The notes below the pieces were generated by a model. It ran no database searches. It was given only the letters and a program-made list of their open reading frames with translations, and had not been told where the DNA came from. Below are positions 41,126-51,600 of a stretch of 64,000 bases of DNA, in pieces. The position numbers and the translations under genes were made by a program. Position 1 is the stretch's first letter; each line of letters opens with the position of its first letter. The DNA is from Methanoregula sp. (GTDB lineage Archaea; Halobacteriota; Methanomicrobia; Methanomicrobiales; Methanospirillaceae): contig CP112999.1 of assembly GCA_026625165.1 (NCBI GenBank), positions 372,001-436,000 of the forward strand, in the 5' to 3' direction.

Positions 41126-42061
41126 TCAATCCTGTTTTGTCCGATCATTTTTCTTCTTCCAGCCCCGCGGGTAGGTGCCGGGTTTTAAAAATACTGCGGT
41201 AGGGGCGATAACAAGTCCCGGTTTTCCAATACTCCCTTCCGATGAAGAGACAAGAGCTCTGCCAAGGCCGACAAACTCATTTTTGCGGGATAGTACCGCA
41301 ACCGTATCACCTTTCTTAAAGTTGTCACACCGCATGATACCGACCCCGGCAAGTCTGGCACCATGACATACGGCATCGACTGCACGGTCATGGATCACAA
41401 CATTCGGAAGGTCCGGTACCGAGGCATCAACGGATAGTATCATCGCACCAAGCGCCCCGTAATCCCCTCCCGCAGCACGCGAACAGGCATCGCTTAGGTC
41501 ATGAAGTGTGTATGCTTTTTGCTCGTCGAACGGTCCTGAGCGTGTCCGCCGGAGCTCCTGCATGTGCGCCCCGACACCGAGTGCAAGCCCCATGTGGTGG
41601 CAGAGTGAACGTATGTACGTGCCCGCATCGCAGTGCACTTTAAAGAGGACGAGCCGTTGTTCATACCCGAGGATACGGATGGAATGAATAGTACGGATCC
41701 GCAATGAACGTTTCACTGCGCTCTTTTTTGGCGGGCGCTGGTAGACCTTTCCGGTGAACTCAAGTGCCATTTGATCTGCCTGCTCCGGGGGGACATCGCC
41801 GTGGAGCCGCATCAGGCAGATGTATTCCTTGTCATGCATGAGAAGGTGCGGGGCGAGCCGGACGGCATTTCCAAGCATTACAAGCAGCACCCCGGATACC
41901 TGTGGGTCGAGGGTCCCGGAGTGGCCGACATTGCACCCGAGCATCCTGCCTACCCATGCAGCCACCTGGTGGCTTGACGGGCCTTTCGGTTTGTCGATGA
42001 CAATCATGCCGGACCCGCTCCAAATGGCAGGACGCTCCATTCCCTGCCCATCTTCCTGCAT
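41126..42061 (-). CDS. cbf5: Pseudouridine synthase Cbf5 (archaeal TruB family)
   Basis: 311 residues. The catalytic Asp lies in SGTLDPQVSGVL (GTLDP motif). DKPKGPSSHQV, KSAVKR and the C-terminal PUA domain (GDTVAVLSRKNEFVGLGRALV) are family features. Cbf5 is the catalytic subunit of H/ACA ribonucleoproteins that pseudouridylate rRNA and tRNA. The start overlaps the hemD stop by one base, so the two genes are co-transcribed. A possible alternative is stand-alone tRNA U55 activity. Confidence 0.92.
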   Translation of the reverse strand: MQEDGQGMERPAIWSGSGMIVIDKPKGPSSHQVAAWVGRMLGCNVGHSGTLDPQVSGVLLVMLGNAVRLAPHLLMHDKEYICLMRLHGDVPPEQADQMALEFTGKVYQRPPKKSAVKRSLRIRTIHSIRILGYEQRLVLFKVHCDAGTYIRSLCHHMGLALGVGAHMQELRRTRSGPFDEQKAYTLHDLSDACSRAAGGDYGALGAMILSVDASVPDLPNVVIHDRAVDAVCHGARLAGVGIMRCDNFKKGDTVAVLSRKNEFVGLGRALVSSSEGSIGKPGLVIAPTAVFLKPGTYPRGWKKKNDRTKQD

Positions 42062-42747
42062 CAGTTCTCCTTCTTTTTCAGGTATGAGTTGAATGCCTCA
42101 AGCGTACCTTCCAGTGATCCGTCACCGACAACGGCTGGCACCATTCCCTTCATGTGCATTGCTGCTGCCGTGACTTCCCCGATTGCCATGACAAGGAGCC
42201 CTTCGCGTGGAGTCCACACTGCCTTTGCATGCGACATGGCGCTCGTGAAGAGCACTGCATCCGCACCATTAAGGGGCAGGGGCTGGCCGGTTGGTTCGAG
42301 TGAATAACACCTGAACTCGTGTGCGATCCCTCCGGCAGCTGCAATCGCGCCGAGCAGATCGGGGTTCGGGACGTCAGCACGGGGAATCCCGATATGTTTA
42401 CCTCCTATCCATGCACCAAGATACGGGACAAAGTCCCGGGAATAAAAACTTGGGAGGGTTTCGCACTCGATCTCATAGCTCCGGAGCTCTTTTGCCGTCT
42501 GCGGGCCGATTGCGATCACCCGTGGGAACCGGTTGAGAAGCGGTGCGATAATCTTTGCCGGCAGGGCGCTGGTGAAGAACAGGCAGTCAAAGTCCCCCCG
42601 TTCAACCGCTTCGGCAAATGCGGTGACTGCACCCTGCTTCACTTCCGAAACAAGCGGGTGGACACTGTAGCACACATGCCCGTATTTTGCACACCGTGCC
42701 GCATCGCTCCCCTCTTTTCCCGCAAGGCGCGTGACCGCGATCTTCAT
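42061..42747 (-). CDS. hemD: Uroporphyrinogen-III synthase
   Basis: About 228 residues from the ATG at 42747; a second ATG at 42759 adds four residues. HemD closes hydroxymethylbilane to uroporphyrinogen III, the precursor of F430, cobamides and heme-like cofactors. The two-domain fold is visible, with LFFTSALPA, VIAIGPQTAKEL, GIPRADVPNPDL and AVLFTSAMSHAKA. It is upstream of and overlapping cbf5 by one base. Confidence 0.88.
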   Translation of the reverse strand: MKIAVTRLAGKEGSDAARCAKYGHVCYSVHPLVSEVKQGAVTAFAEAVERGDFDCLFFTSALPAKIIAPLLNRFPRVIAIGPQTAKELRSYEIECETLPSFYSRDFVPYLGAWIGGKHIGIPRADVPNPDLLGAIAAAGGIAHEFRCYSLEPTGQPLPLNGADAVLFTSAMSHAKAVWTPREGLLVMAIGEVTAAAMHMKGMVPAVVGDGSLEGTLEAFNSYLKKKEN

Positions 42748-42827
42748 ACAAAGGATCATTGCCCCAAATAGGATATGACTGTATCCATTTCGGTTCCTTT
42801 ATCACTCCTGTACCAAACATCTGATCA

Positions 42828-44042
42828 ATGATTGAGATCCTCGTGGGTGTAGGGTTGGGGGTTGCACTGGGCACCTTGAGCGGGATACTCCCGGGCATCC
42901 ATGCCAATACGCTCGCGGGAGTCCTTCTGAGCCTGCAGGTCGCCATCCTTCCTGTTATCGGCCCCCTTGCGCTTGCCGCAACAATGTTTGCAGCCCTTAT
43001 CACCCACACCTTTGTCGATGCCATCCCGACAACCTTTCTCGGGATCCCTGATGCGGACACTGCACTTGCGGTACTCCCCGCCCATGCACTCTGTCTTGAA
43101 GGAAACGGAGAAGAGGCCGTGCGCATTGCCGCACTGGGGAGTGCATGCGCGATGATCATCGCTGTGCCGCTGTCGGTGCTCTGTTATTTTTTCCTCCCGG
43201 CACTCCAGCCCTTCTTTGACTGGGGGATCGGGTTGATCCTTGTCGCCGTGATCGGGTATATGATCGTGACCAGCGAATCGCCCGGGTGGGCGCTTGCGCT
43301 GTTTGGGATATCCGGCATCCTTGGGATATTTACCCTCCACTACGGATTTCTTGGCTGGCATTCCCTTGGTGGCACAAGCGCACTGCTTATGCCCCTTCTC
43401 ACCGGCCTGTTCGGGATCTCGGTCCTTCTGGTGGCATCGCAGGGTATAATGCCGGCCCAGAAATTCAACGGCATCGCTCTTGAGCCCGGATCCGTGGCCC
43501 GGGGTTCAGCGATCGGGACGGTTGCCGGTATCGCGGTAGGCTGGCTGCCCGGGCTCTCAAATGCGACCGCAAACGGGGTGCTGGCATCGGTCATCGGGTA
43601 TGATAAGGACCGCCGGTCGTATATCCTTGCGACAAGCGCGGCGAACACAGCCAATGCGTTTATCGGGCTTGCAGCGCTCTTTGCCCTCTCAAGGATGCGC
43701 AACGGCGTCATGGTGGCGCTCTCCGGGATCCCGCTTCCTCCGGCAAGTGCCTTATTTGTTGCCGGGGTGGTCGCAGCCTGTGCTGCTTATGTGATCACCG
43801 TGACCCTTTCGCGTTCTGCACACCGGCTTGGCGGGATTGAGGGGCGGTGGCTGAACAGCGCGGTGATCGTGTTTGTTGCTGCAATATGTCTTTTGTTGAC
43901 CGGGCCGTTTGGGATTTTTATCCTCCTTCTTGCAACCCTTACAGGGCTGGTGCCGCATATGGTCAATGTCCCGAGGATGTACTGCATGGGAGCGGTGATG
44001 CTGCCGGTGATGCTCTATTCGTTTGGGATCGGGGGGATCTGA
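42828..44042 (+). CDS. TctA-like membrane transporter (DUF112 family)
   Basis: 404 residues with about ten to twelve transmembrane helices. The N-terminal GTLSGILPGIHANTLAGVL and the inverted repeat GWLPGLSNATANGVLA are the two signature loops of tripartite tricarboxylate transporter permeases. In archaea these COG1784 proteins are usually encoded alone, without the periplasmic binding protein, so the substrate is unknown. It diverges from hemD, with 80 bp between starts. Confidence 0.85.
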   Translation: MIEILVGVGLGVALGTLSGILPGIHANTLAGVLLSLQVAILPVIGPLALAATMFAALITHTFVDAIPTTFLGIPDADTALAVLPAHALCLEGNGEEAVRIAALGSACAMIIAVPLSVLCYFFLPALQPFFDWGIGLILVAVIGYMIVTSESPGWALALFGISGILGIFTLHYGFLGWHSLGGTSALLMPLLTGLFGISVLLVASQGIMPAQKFNGIALEPGSVARGSAIGTVAGIAVGWLPGLSNATANGVLASVIGYDKDRRSYILATSAANTANAFIGLAALFALSRMRNGVMVALSGIPLPPASALFVAGVVAACAAYVITVTLSRSAHRLGGIEGRWLNSAVIVFVAAICLLLTGPFGIFILLLATLTGLVPHMVNVPRMYCMGAVMLPVMLYSFGIGGI

Positions 44043-44084
44043 TCGCGCCCCCATTGGTTTATACCTCACACTTGCCAAGATTTT

Positions 44085-44945
44085 ATGATGCAGTCCTGCT
44101 GGTTTGGAGATATCGGGGATGGGACATGCAGACCCTGCACCGGGAATGCACAGGCCCTTGCTGAACGTGTCATAACACTTCATACCAGCATGGAACAATA
44201 CGTCCCTTTTGACTGGAAAGCGGCGCTGGACTGCGGTTTCTGCCGCGACCGTGCCGATTACCTCTCGCAACTGCGCACAGTGTGCATGCTCATCGCCGAG
44301 ATGAAGATCCGGGAAAAGTACCGGAGCCGGGATACCGAACTGCTCCAGATGACAAGGACGCTGGATGAACTCGACACGGTCATCAACCTGCTCACCGAAC
44401 GTGTGGTGGAATGGCACCAGATCCGGCAGCCGTCGTTCTCCCGGAAATACCGCAGGACGCCTGCGCCCTCCATTGTCAGGATGATTGCGCGGCGTAGCGG
44501 GGGCGGGCTCGGCAGGGTGACGGGCGATATTGAGCGCCTGTCTGAAACCCGCACCGTGCTTGCACGCGAGGTGTCGGCGCGGGCGGACGAGGTCATGCCG
44601 AACTGCAGCGCCCTTATCGGGGGGCTGGTTGCCGCCCGGCTCCTCCTGCAGGCAGGTGGCTTGGAGCCGCTGGCACGATTACCGGGAAGTGCGATACAGG
44701 TGCTTGGTGCACGGACTGCGCTCTTCTCCCACCTCCGTTCCCATACGCCGGCACCCAAACATGGCATCATATTCCAGCACCGCCGTGTTCATAATGCACC
44801 ACGGGAGTTACGGGGAAAAGTCGCCCGCGTGCTTGCCGCAAAGCTTGCAATCGCCGCCCGCCTGGATTTTTATCGGGGTGTCACAGACCCCGCATTTCTT
44901 GAACAGGCACAGGCGCGCATCGACACTGCCGGTGAGGTACCATGA
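44085..44945 (+). CDS. Nop5/Nop56-related protein, short form
   Basis: 286 residues. The C-terminal Nop domain is clear, with GSAIQVLGARTALFSHLR and the helical RNA-binding region to about 270. The middle is a coiled-coil-like region. The N-terminal fibrillarin-binding part is only about 60 residues, instead of the usual 120 or more. It assembles C/D box sRNPs with fibrillarin and L7Ae. A TATA-like TTTATACC about 25 bp upstream suggests a leaderless mRNA. Its stop overlaps the fibrillarin start. Confidence 0.85.
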   Translation: MMQSCWFGDIGDGTCRPCTGNAQALAERVITLHTSMEQYVPFDWKAALDCGFCRDRADYLSQLRTVCMLIAEMKIREKYRSRDTELLQMTRTLDELDTVINLLTERVVEWHQIRQPSFSRKYRRTPAPSIVRMIARRSGGGLGRVTGDIERLSETRTVLAREVSARADEVMPNCSALIGGLVAARLLLQAGGLEPLARLPGSAIQVLGARTALFSHLRSHTPAPKHGIIFQHRRVHNAPRELRGKVARVLAAKLAIAARLDFYRGVTDPAFLEQAQARIDTAGEVP

Positions 44946-45544
44946 TCTGGATGGACGGGGTCCTTGTTTCGCGGGGGGAGGGGGGTGTCTACGGCGAACG
45001 GATGCTTGGCGATGCCCGCATATGGGACCCGTACCGGAGCAAACTCTCCGCGCTCTTCTATCTAGGAAAAGGTATCGAACTCGGAAAGGATATGCGGGTG
45101 CTCTACCTCGGCGCCGCCCATGGGACGACCGTCTCCCACGTCGCCGATTACACGGACGTGGTGTATGCTGTCGAATTTGCACCACGCCCGATGCAGGATC
45201 TCCTTGAAGTCGCGCGCCGGAGAGCAAATGTGGTGCCGATCATGGCGGATGCTGCACAACCAGACCAGTATGCCCCGCTGCTTGAACAGGTCGACCTCCT
45301 GTACCAGGATGTTGCCCAGCCCGATCAGGCGGCAATAGCACTGCGGAACCGAATTTTTTTAAAACCCGGGGGTACACTCCTCATCATGCTCAAAACACGG
45401 AGTGTTGATACCCGCAGGGAGCCGGCTCTCGTGTTTGACGATACCGTGTCAAAGCTTGGTCTGGGGGGATTGACCGTTAAGGACAGCACATGGCTTGCAC
45501 CGTACCATCATGATCATGCCGCGATCATCTGCGTAAAACAATAA
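44942..45544 (+). CDS. flpA: Fibrillarin-like rRNA/tRNA 2'-O-methyltransferase
   Basis: 200 residues. The SAM-binding motif is LYLGAAHGTTVSHVAD, followed by VYAVEFAPRPMQDLLEVARRR, the DVAQPDQA region, and the catalytic Lys in LIMLKTRSVD. It is the C/D box sRNP methyltransferase that acts with Nop5. It overlaps nop5 by 4 bp (ATGA), so the two are translationally coupled. Confidence 0.93.
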   Translation: MIWMDGVLVSRGEGGVYGERMLGDARIWDPYRSKLSALFYLGKGIELGKDMRVLYLGAAHGTTVSHVADYTDVVYAVEFAPRPMQDLLEVARRRANVVPIMADAAQPDQYAPLLEQVDLLYQDVAQPDQAAIALRNRIFLKPGGTLLIMLKTRSVDTRREPALVFDDTVSKLGLGGLTVKDSTWLAPYHHDHAAIICVKQ

Positions 45545-45559
45545 ATAATACGTGATTTT

Positions 45560-46279
45560 ATGAACGGAATATTCAGGATCTCACCAACCGGCCCTCTGCC
45601 CCTCATCACGATCATCCTGCTCATCGGGCTGTTTATCCTTATTATCCCACTGCTTATCCTTGGTCTTGCCGGTGCAGCGTTCAGCAGGCTCGGGTTCTCG
45701 TGGATTGAGGCGACTGCCGTCATTCTCCTGATGCTTCTGGGAAGTTTTGTGAATATCCCAATCTGGACGTTTCGCGGTTCCAGGCAAATAACAGACACAG
45801 GAACACCAGTCGTGTTTGATGCATTCACCGGCGAACCGGTGCCTGATGACCGGCTGTCAACCGGGCTGTTCCTCAACCTTGGCGGTGCGGTGATCCCGTC
45901 TGCCGTTACTTTGTTTTTACTCTATCAGTTCCACCATTTGGCAGGGGAATCGCTGCTCCTGCAGGTGTGTGCTGCAATTATTATTGTCGCAACCATAACC
46001 GGGGTTTCAACAAGGGTCATACCCGCGTATGGCATCCGTGCACCGATCCTCATTCCCGCAGTTTCTGCAATTGTATCCGGGATCCTTCTGACTGGCAACA
46101 TCGGGCTTTCCGCCGCCGTTGTCGCATTTGCAGGAGGTACTATGGGAATACTTGTTGGCGCTACCCTTTCTGCAATCAATGCAATCAGAAAAACCGGCAT
46201 TCCGTCGGTCAGTATCGGAGGAACCGGGATGTTTTGGGCGGTCTTTTTCTGCGGGCTCCTTGCTGCGCTGATTGCTTAA
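45560..46279 (+). CDS. DUF1614 family membrane protein
   Basis: 239 residues with about seven transmembrane helices. The DUF1614 pattern includes AAFSRLGFSWIEATAVILLMLLGSFVNIPI and SRVIPAYGIRAPILIPA-type (here STRVIPAYGIRAP), with a long central loop. The function is unknown. It lies 15 bp after fibrillarin and may be expressed with it. Confidence 0.82.
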   Translation: MNGIFRISPTGPLPLITIILLIGLFILIIPLLILGLAGAAFSRLGFSWIEATAVILLMLLGSFVNIPIWTFRGSRQITDTGTPVVFDAFTGEPVPDDRLSTGLFLNLGGAVIPSAVTLFLLYQFHHLAGESLLLQVCAAIIIVATITGVSTRVIPAYGIRAPILIPAVSAIVSGILLTGNIGLSAAVVAFAGGTMGILVGATLSAINAIRKTGIPSVSIGGTGMFWAVFFCGLLAALIA

Positions 46280-46320
46280 AAAAGCCGGAACTCTGGAATT
46301 TGTGGGATTATAAAAAGGGA

Positions 46321-46393
<73 letters not shown>

Positions 46394-46450
46394 TTGTGCC
46401 CCTCAATTTTCGTGCTGTTGATTAATTAACCTGACGGACATTTCGCGCCA

Positions 46451-47218
46451 TCATACCGCTGTTGCCCTCTTGCACCCGTTGCAGGCACGGCATACCTCTG
46501 CAACCGGCTGGATGAGCGCCCCTTTGCCGCAGAACGGTTCGATGTCGTTTACATCCCTGAGGTAGTAAATATGCGGGACAAGGGAGATATGGGTGTAAGT
46601 CCCGCACGGCACCCCGAGATGGCCGGAGATGAATTTCTGGAGCTGGACAAGTGCGTACATGTTGGCGCCCGCGGCGGTGAGCATGTCGTTGCTCCGGAAC
46701 ACCACCCGCATGTGTAGTTTACATGACGATAATACATTATCGTCATGGAGTTTCATGGGCGCCCCGTCACGCAGCACGCACTGGACGAGCTGGAGGCACG
46801 GGCAGTCATCGAGCTGCTCATCGATCACCGGGTTCCATGTTAATGCAATTGCCCGCCGGCTATTTTTGGATGTTTTGAGTTTTTCGATAATATAGGCGAT
46901 CTGGTCAACATGGACGTCTTTTCCCTGGCTTGTGAGCCTTTCCCCCCAGTCAAAGAGACGGCCGTGATAATCATATTCAAACGATGCTTTTGAACCCTGC
47001 AGCAGGTCACGGGCATACTGTTCCACGAACCTCTGCTGGAACCGGGAGTGCGGGCTCACCACCGGCTCTGCAAGCGGGGTGTCCACCTGCATTGCTACTT
47101 CTTCGAACTCGATGGTTGCCTCGTCATCCTCTGTCCGGAGCACCCACCCCTTCTCGAGGATCATTTTGACTACCTGTTCGTGCGCTTTGCCGATCGAGGG
47201 TGCCCGGATCAGTCTCAT
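46451..47218 (-). CDS. Thymidylate synthase (archaeal ThyA family)
   Basis: 255 residues. The catalytic Cys is in DDCPCLQLVQC, and SSCKLHMRVVFRSNDMLTAAGANMYALVQL covers the dUMP-binding Asp/Asn region of the family. Archaeal members use methylene-tetrahydromethanopterin-type donors. It makes dTMP from the dUMP supplied by the dCMP deaminase at 844 and the Dcd/Dut-family gene at 58264. A C-terminal Cys-x-x-Cys (CRACNGC) is an addition not typical of bacterial ThyA. Confidence 0.87.
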   Translation of the reverse strand: MRLIRAPSIGKAHEQVVKMILEKGWVLRTEDDEATIEFEEVAMQVDTPLAEPVVSPHSRFQQRFVEQYARDLLQGSKASFEYDYHGRLFDWGERLTSQGKDVHVDQIAYIIEKLKTSKNSRRAIALTWNPVIDEQLDDCPCLQLVQCVLRDGAPMKLHDDNVLSSCKLHMRVVFRSNDMLTAAGANMYALVQLQKFISGHLGVPCGTYTHISLVPHIYYLRDVNDIEPFCGKGALIQPVAEVCRACNGCKRATAV

Positions 47219-48661
47219 GCATAATCATGGGAAGGTGGTTGCATGTAAACGTGTTGAAATCAAACAAATAGAAAAAGGCGGTATGAAATTAGTCCTTTTG
47301 CCTTTTTCATTAAGCCTTCCATGCTGCTTTGCGGCATGGCACGCCCTGAAGAAATGGTCAGGCATTCCATTCGTAACGCCTTTTTGGCTCTGGCTGACAT
47401 CCCGAAAAATTCCGATGGTTTCTTCTTTTCCCAAAATCCCGTACCGCGGCAGGTGAAACTGGGGATTTTCCAGCAACTGTCTTTGGGTGATCCATTATCC
47501 GGTGTCACCTGCTTTATTGTCGGGCAGGGGGGTCGGAGGGGGTCACGCAGGTACAATCGCAGACCGCTCCACCAGTTCTTCCGGAAGACTCAACCACCCG
47601 ATTTTTCAGGAAGCACCGGTGATAAAATGCGGTTGAATATTGCTGAACAGGGGGTGTTTGCAGCGGGAGGCAGGCCCCCCTCCCCCACCAAAAAAAGTGG
47701 TGCGACCCCCCTTTACCCCCCATGTTTTTTGGCCCTGTTTTTTTTATGGTTTTACGACAGGGAAAGTGGGTGCGTACTCAACCTGACAACCGGGGGGGGT
47801 CATGTGGGTACATGCCAATCTCAACGGGGGCAGTCCTGAGAAGAATTCACCGGAATGCACACAGTCAACTATGGGTTTTTCTTTTTTCCTTTATCGGCAA
47901 CGTCGGAGTGTCATTTAGTCTATATGAGCCGAGGACGGTTGAAAACTGACTGACCGACGACCCCCGACCCCGTCCCCTGTGAGAATGCGAGCACCCCCTT
48001 CATGTGCGCCGCTTCGTCAGGGCGCACGGGGGGGAGGGGTTTATCGACGGACGTTCAGAGAATGAGGTACTGAATTTTTCACAGTCAACTGTTTGAAACC
48101 ATCAGAATTCTTCGTGTTCCCCCCGTATCATGGGGAACCTCCCGATGCTTTTTTTGTAAATGCCGGCTCTTTGGCAGCGAGATAAAAACCACGAGAATAA
48201 CCTGTATTATCTTAAAAAATGATGAAGACCTCCTCTGTTCCGGTAACTGGCAGGGATGCAACAGAACCTGAAAAATCAAGATCAATAAATCATAAACCAA
48301 TGGATCTGGCAGTCATGATCCAAAAAAACCGGATGAACACAAAGATACATTAAATAAATTATAATATGCGCGTAACATACCATCATATTGTATTATGTAC
48401 TACAGGCCGACCAAACCGGACGGCTTCAATTTCACCTGCCTGAAAACAATTTTAATCGCCCCGATCAGGAAAAAGGGCTCATTTTATCGTTGAATTCCCC
48501 CGAAAAAACGACCACAAAGGATATATCAGCTCTTTTACAAATATTCAGTCATATTCCGTGTGAAACGGAGTATCGGGCTCGTAGAACGGTTATTCGGCAT
48601 CTGTCGAATCCCATGTTCGCGGCTTGGAATGTATGATGTAACGAATTGGAGGAAAAAACAA
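47219..48661. other. 1.4-kb gene-poor region with C/G runs, a strong hairpin and a repeated 11-mer
   Basis: Several short frames occur on both strands but none has a recognisable domain or ribosome site. Long C or G runs (near 47680-47720 and 47960-48040) alternate with A/T-rich DNA. A perfect 7-bp hairpin, GTGCGCC (48004-48010) with GGCGCAC (48021-48027), is flanked by C and G runs. CACAGTCAACT occurs twice, at 47860-47870 and 48080-48090. The 3' end holds the S-layer promoter region. It may be a degenerate or RNA-encoding region. Confidence 0.5.
48356..48367 (+). promoter_or_regulatory. Candidate TATA element before the S-layer gene
   Basis: AAATTATAATATG near 48357-48369 resembles an archaeal TATA box. 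Use of it would give a leader of almost 300 nt to the S-layer ATG at 48662. Transcripts of S-layer genes often carry long leaders, but this site has not been tested. Confidence 0.3.
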
Positions 48662-51600
48662 ATGACTAAGCGATTAACCATTACACTGGTTGCGCTCGTG
48701 TTGTTCGTGCTGCTCGCAGTTATGCCGGCATCGGCAATTGCTGCGAACCCGGCAACAGGACTGTACAACGGTTCCGTTTTACGGCCCTATCCTATGAACC
48801 TAACACCCGCTGTCGCAACCGTGTTTATTGGAGAAGACCAGTTGAATGCAACCCCAATCTTCGGGTATTTGAACTCACCAGGAACAGGTGACTATCAGAT
48901 TTCAACTGTCAAGAACATGAAGATCGGCTGGTGGGCACCAGGTACTTTCAGCTACCCGAACAACCCGTCAGCGGTCATCGATATGGGACCACGGTACGCG
49001 AACTTCTACGTGAGCCCCACCGATTTCGGCCCCTATCTTGGAACCTGGTACTGTCTGACTCCAGCCAATATTGCGGATGGTCCGGCATTCGTTGTTGCCG
49101 ATCCCTCTCAGACAATCGCAGCAATCGACGTTGCGGCGAACAATGGCCAGGGACAGGACATGACCGGCAAGTCAGTTGTCCGTGGAACTGTCCTTACGGT
49201 GAAGGTTGACACAAACCTTGCATCATTCACCACAGCCAACACACGCGGCAACAACATTACCGCTATGAACGTAAGCAGCGGTATGACCTACTGGAGAAAC
49301 TTTACCGGGGTCTTAACACCTATACAGTTCGAAGCTCCATTTACGGCCTTATGCTGGTCACAAAATGGAGGAGCCATCAGAGGTCCGCCAACGGCATATG
49401 ATACCATTGGAACAGCAGCCTCGATCTGGCAGGTTTCGAATGGGACAACCATAAGGACGACCTTTGGTAACTACTCGGCACCGATACAGACCTGGTACTT
49501 CAATAACACTGACCCCGCAATAGGCTCGACATCAGCCAGCTCAGCAACATCCGATGCATATTGCAGTCAAAACATTACCAGTGCGCCAGGAGTTTGTCCA
49601 TTCGCTGTGACTCCCCCCGCGGTTACTATCCCAGCCAATATCGTACAAACCATACCGGCAGCAGCCACTGATGGTTTCATCACGATCAAGCTGAAGGACG
49701 AATCCGGACAGGTACAGTCACGGGTATTTACCAACGCAGTACCCCAGACTGATATCACGATCATCAACCGGTGGGTCAACACCCAGCCATGGTACCTTGG
49801 AACCTTTACCGGCAACAACGGACTTGTTGCAATCGGATGGAACACCGGTGCTCTCGATCTGGGAACCGGCATGGCATACTATCCGGCAGGAACCTACACG
49901 CTCTGGACCGAGTCCACGCTCAGCCGTATGAAGGACAACTACAAGCTCGGCGGCGCTGACTACACAGGAAAGACCATTTCCGCGTCCGGTACCGTCACAC
50001 TTGTCTCCGATACGGTAAAGATCGAAGCGAACAAGGAATCGGTCGTCCGCAGCAAGCCATTCTCGGTTACCATCACCGGCAGACCCCTCACAACCTACTG
50101 GGTATGGGTGAAGGGCACATCCAGTATGTCCGGCGCATTCGACAACCAGCCGCCGATGTCAGGCCTGTTCCAGACCGCGGTCTACAACGACACGCCCAAC
50201 GGGCAGAACAACTATCCGCTCGGTCAATACGTGGGCGAGAACTTCGTCAACCGTGTCCTGTGTGCACCGGCTAACCAGCCAGGCAGTGATGTTGCAGCCG
50301 ATCCAACGATCTACAACCGCACACGCTACTACGTCCTGATCAACACGTCTTCGTCAGGTACACGAACCGTTCAGTTCGAAACCACAAACTGGACCAAGGC
50401 ACAGACGTACACGATCCGTGTAGAGCGCGACACCTCTGTAGGAAACCAGGGAACCAATCCGTTGGTCAACCCGGTTGCAGCCCAGCGCATCTACAGGTCA
50501 GATGAGGTTGATGTAAAGGTCGAGAAGGGTGCAGTTACCATCACTGCAGCCGGTGACCAGAGCTACTACCTCGGAGAAGAGATCAAGTTCTCCGGTACCA
50601 ACACCGAATCCCAGACGACATTCCTCTTCATCACCGGTCCGAACCTGAACACTCAGGGTTCAAGTTTCACACGCACCGGAGACCAGGACATTCGCAGGAC
50701 ACGTATTGACGGAGTCGCAACTGACGCCAGAGATCAGGTTGCAGGCGACTATATGCAGAGACCCGTCAACGCCGACAACACCTGGGACTGGAAGTGGGGA
50801 ACCGCCAACTGGGCACTCGATGCAGGAACCTACACGGTCTATGCAGTGAGCGGACCGCACAATGCAAACAACCTTGCAAATGTTGCCTATGGCACGGTCT
50901 CGATCATCATCAAGAAACCGTTCGTCTCGGCAACCGCGTCCCAGTCGACAGTCGCACAGGGTGACAAGTTATTCATCACCGGTACGGCTGAGGGCAAGCC
51001 GCAGCAGGGCATTGCAATCTGGATCCTCGGAAAGAACTATGCACTACGTGTCACTGAATCAGTGAACTCTGATGCTTCGTTCTCATACGAGGTCACCACC
51101 GCAACAACCACGCTCATGGATGCCGGCCAGTACTTCGTTGTCGTCCAGCACCCGATGCAGAACCAGCAGTTCGATATCGACATGTGTCCAGTCGTTGCCC
51201 CGGCAGTAAGATCTACACAGGTCTGTAACTTACAGCAGGCTACTACAACTACTGGTCAACAGATCTTCCAGCTTCTCGGAGCAGGAAGCCTGCAGGGCAC
51301 CGATGCAGCTGAGGCACTCGTCCAGGGAATCAACACCGCGAACGTCGATGATACCTACACGAAACTCGTGTTCCTGGTAGAGGTCCCGAACATCCGGATT
51401 GACCCGATCGGCGACAGGCATGTTGGCGACAAGTTCACCATCACCGCAACCACGAACCTTGCAGTCGACGACGAAGTCCAGATGACCGTCGTTTCATCAT
51501 CATTCAAGCCAACCCAGAAGAGCCAGAGCGGAGAGTTCAGTGGCGCATCAGGTACGGTCAAAGTCACCAAGGGTGACACCGGTCTGAACAAGATCTCATT

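Noticed and set aside
47225-47949. Short frames on both strands downstream of thymidylate synthase
   Set aside because: They overlap one another, have odd composition (Pro/Ser/Gly from C and G runs) and no ribosome site or domain.
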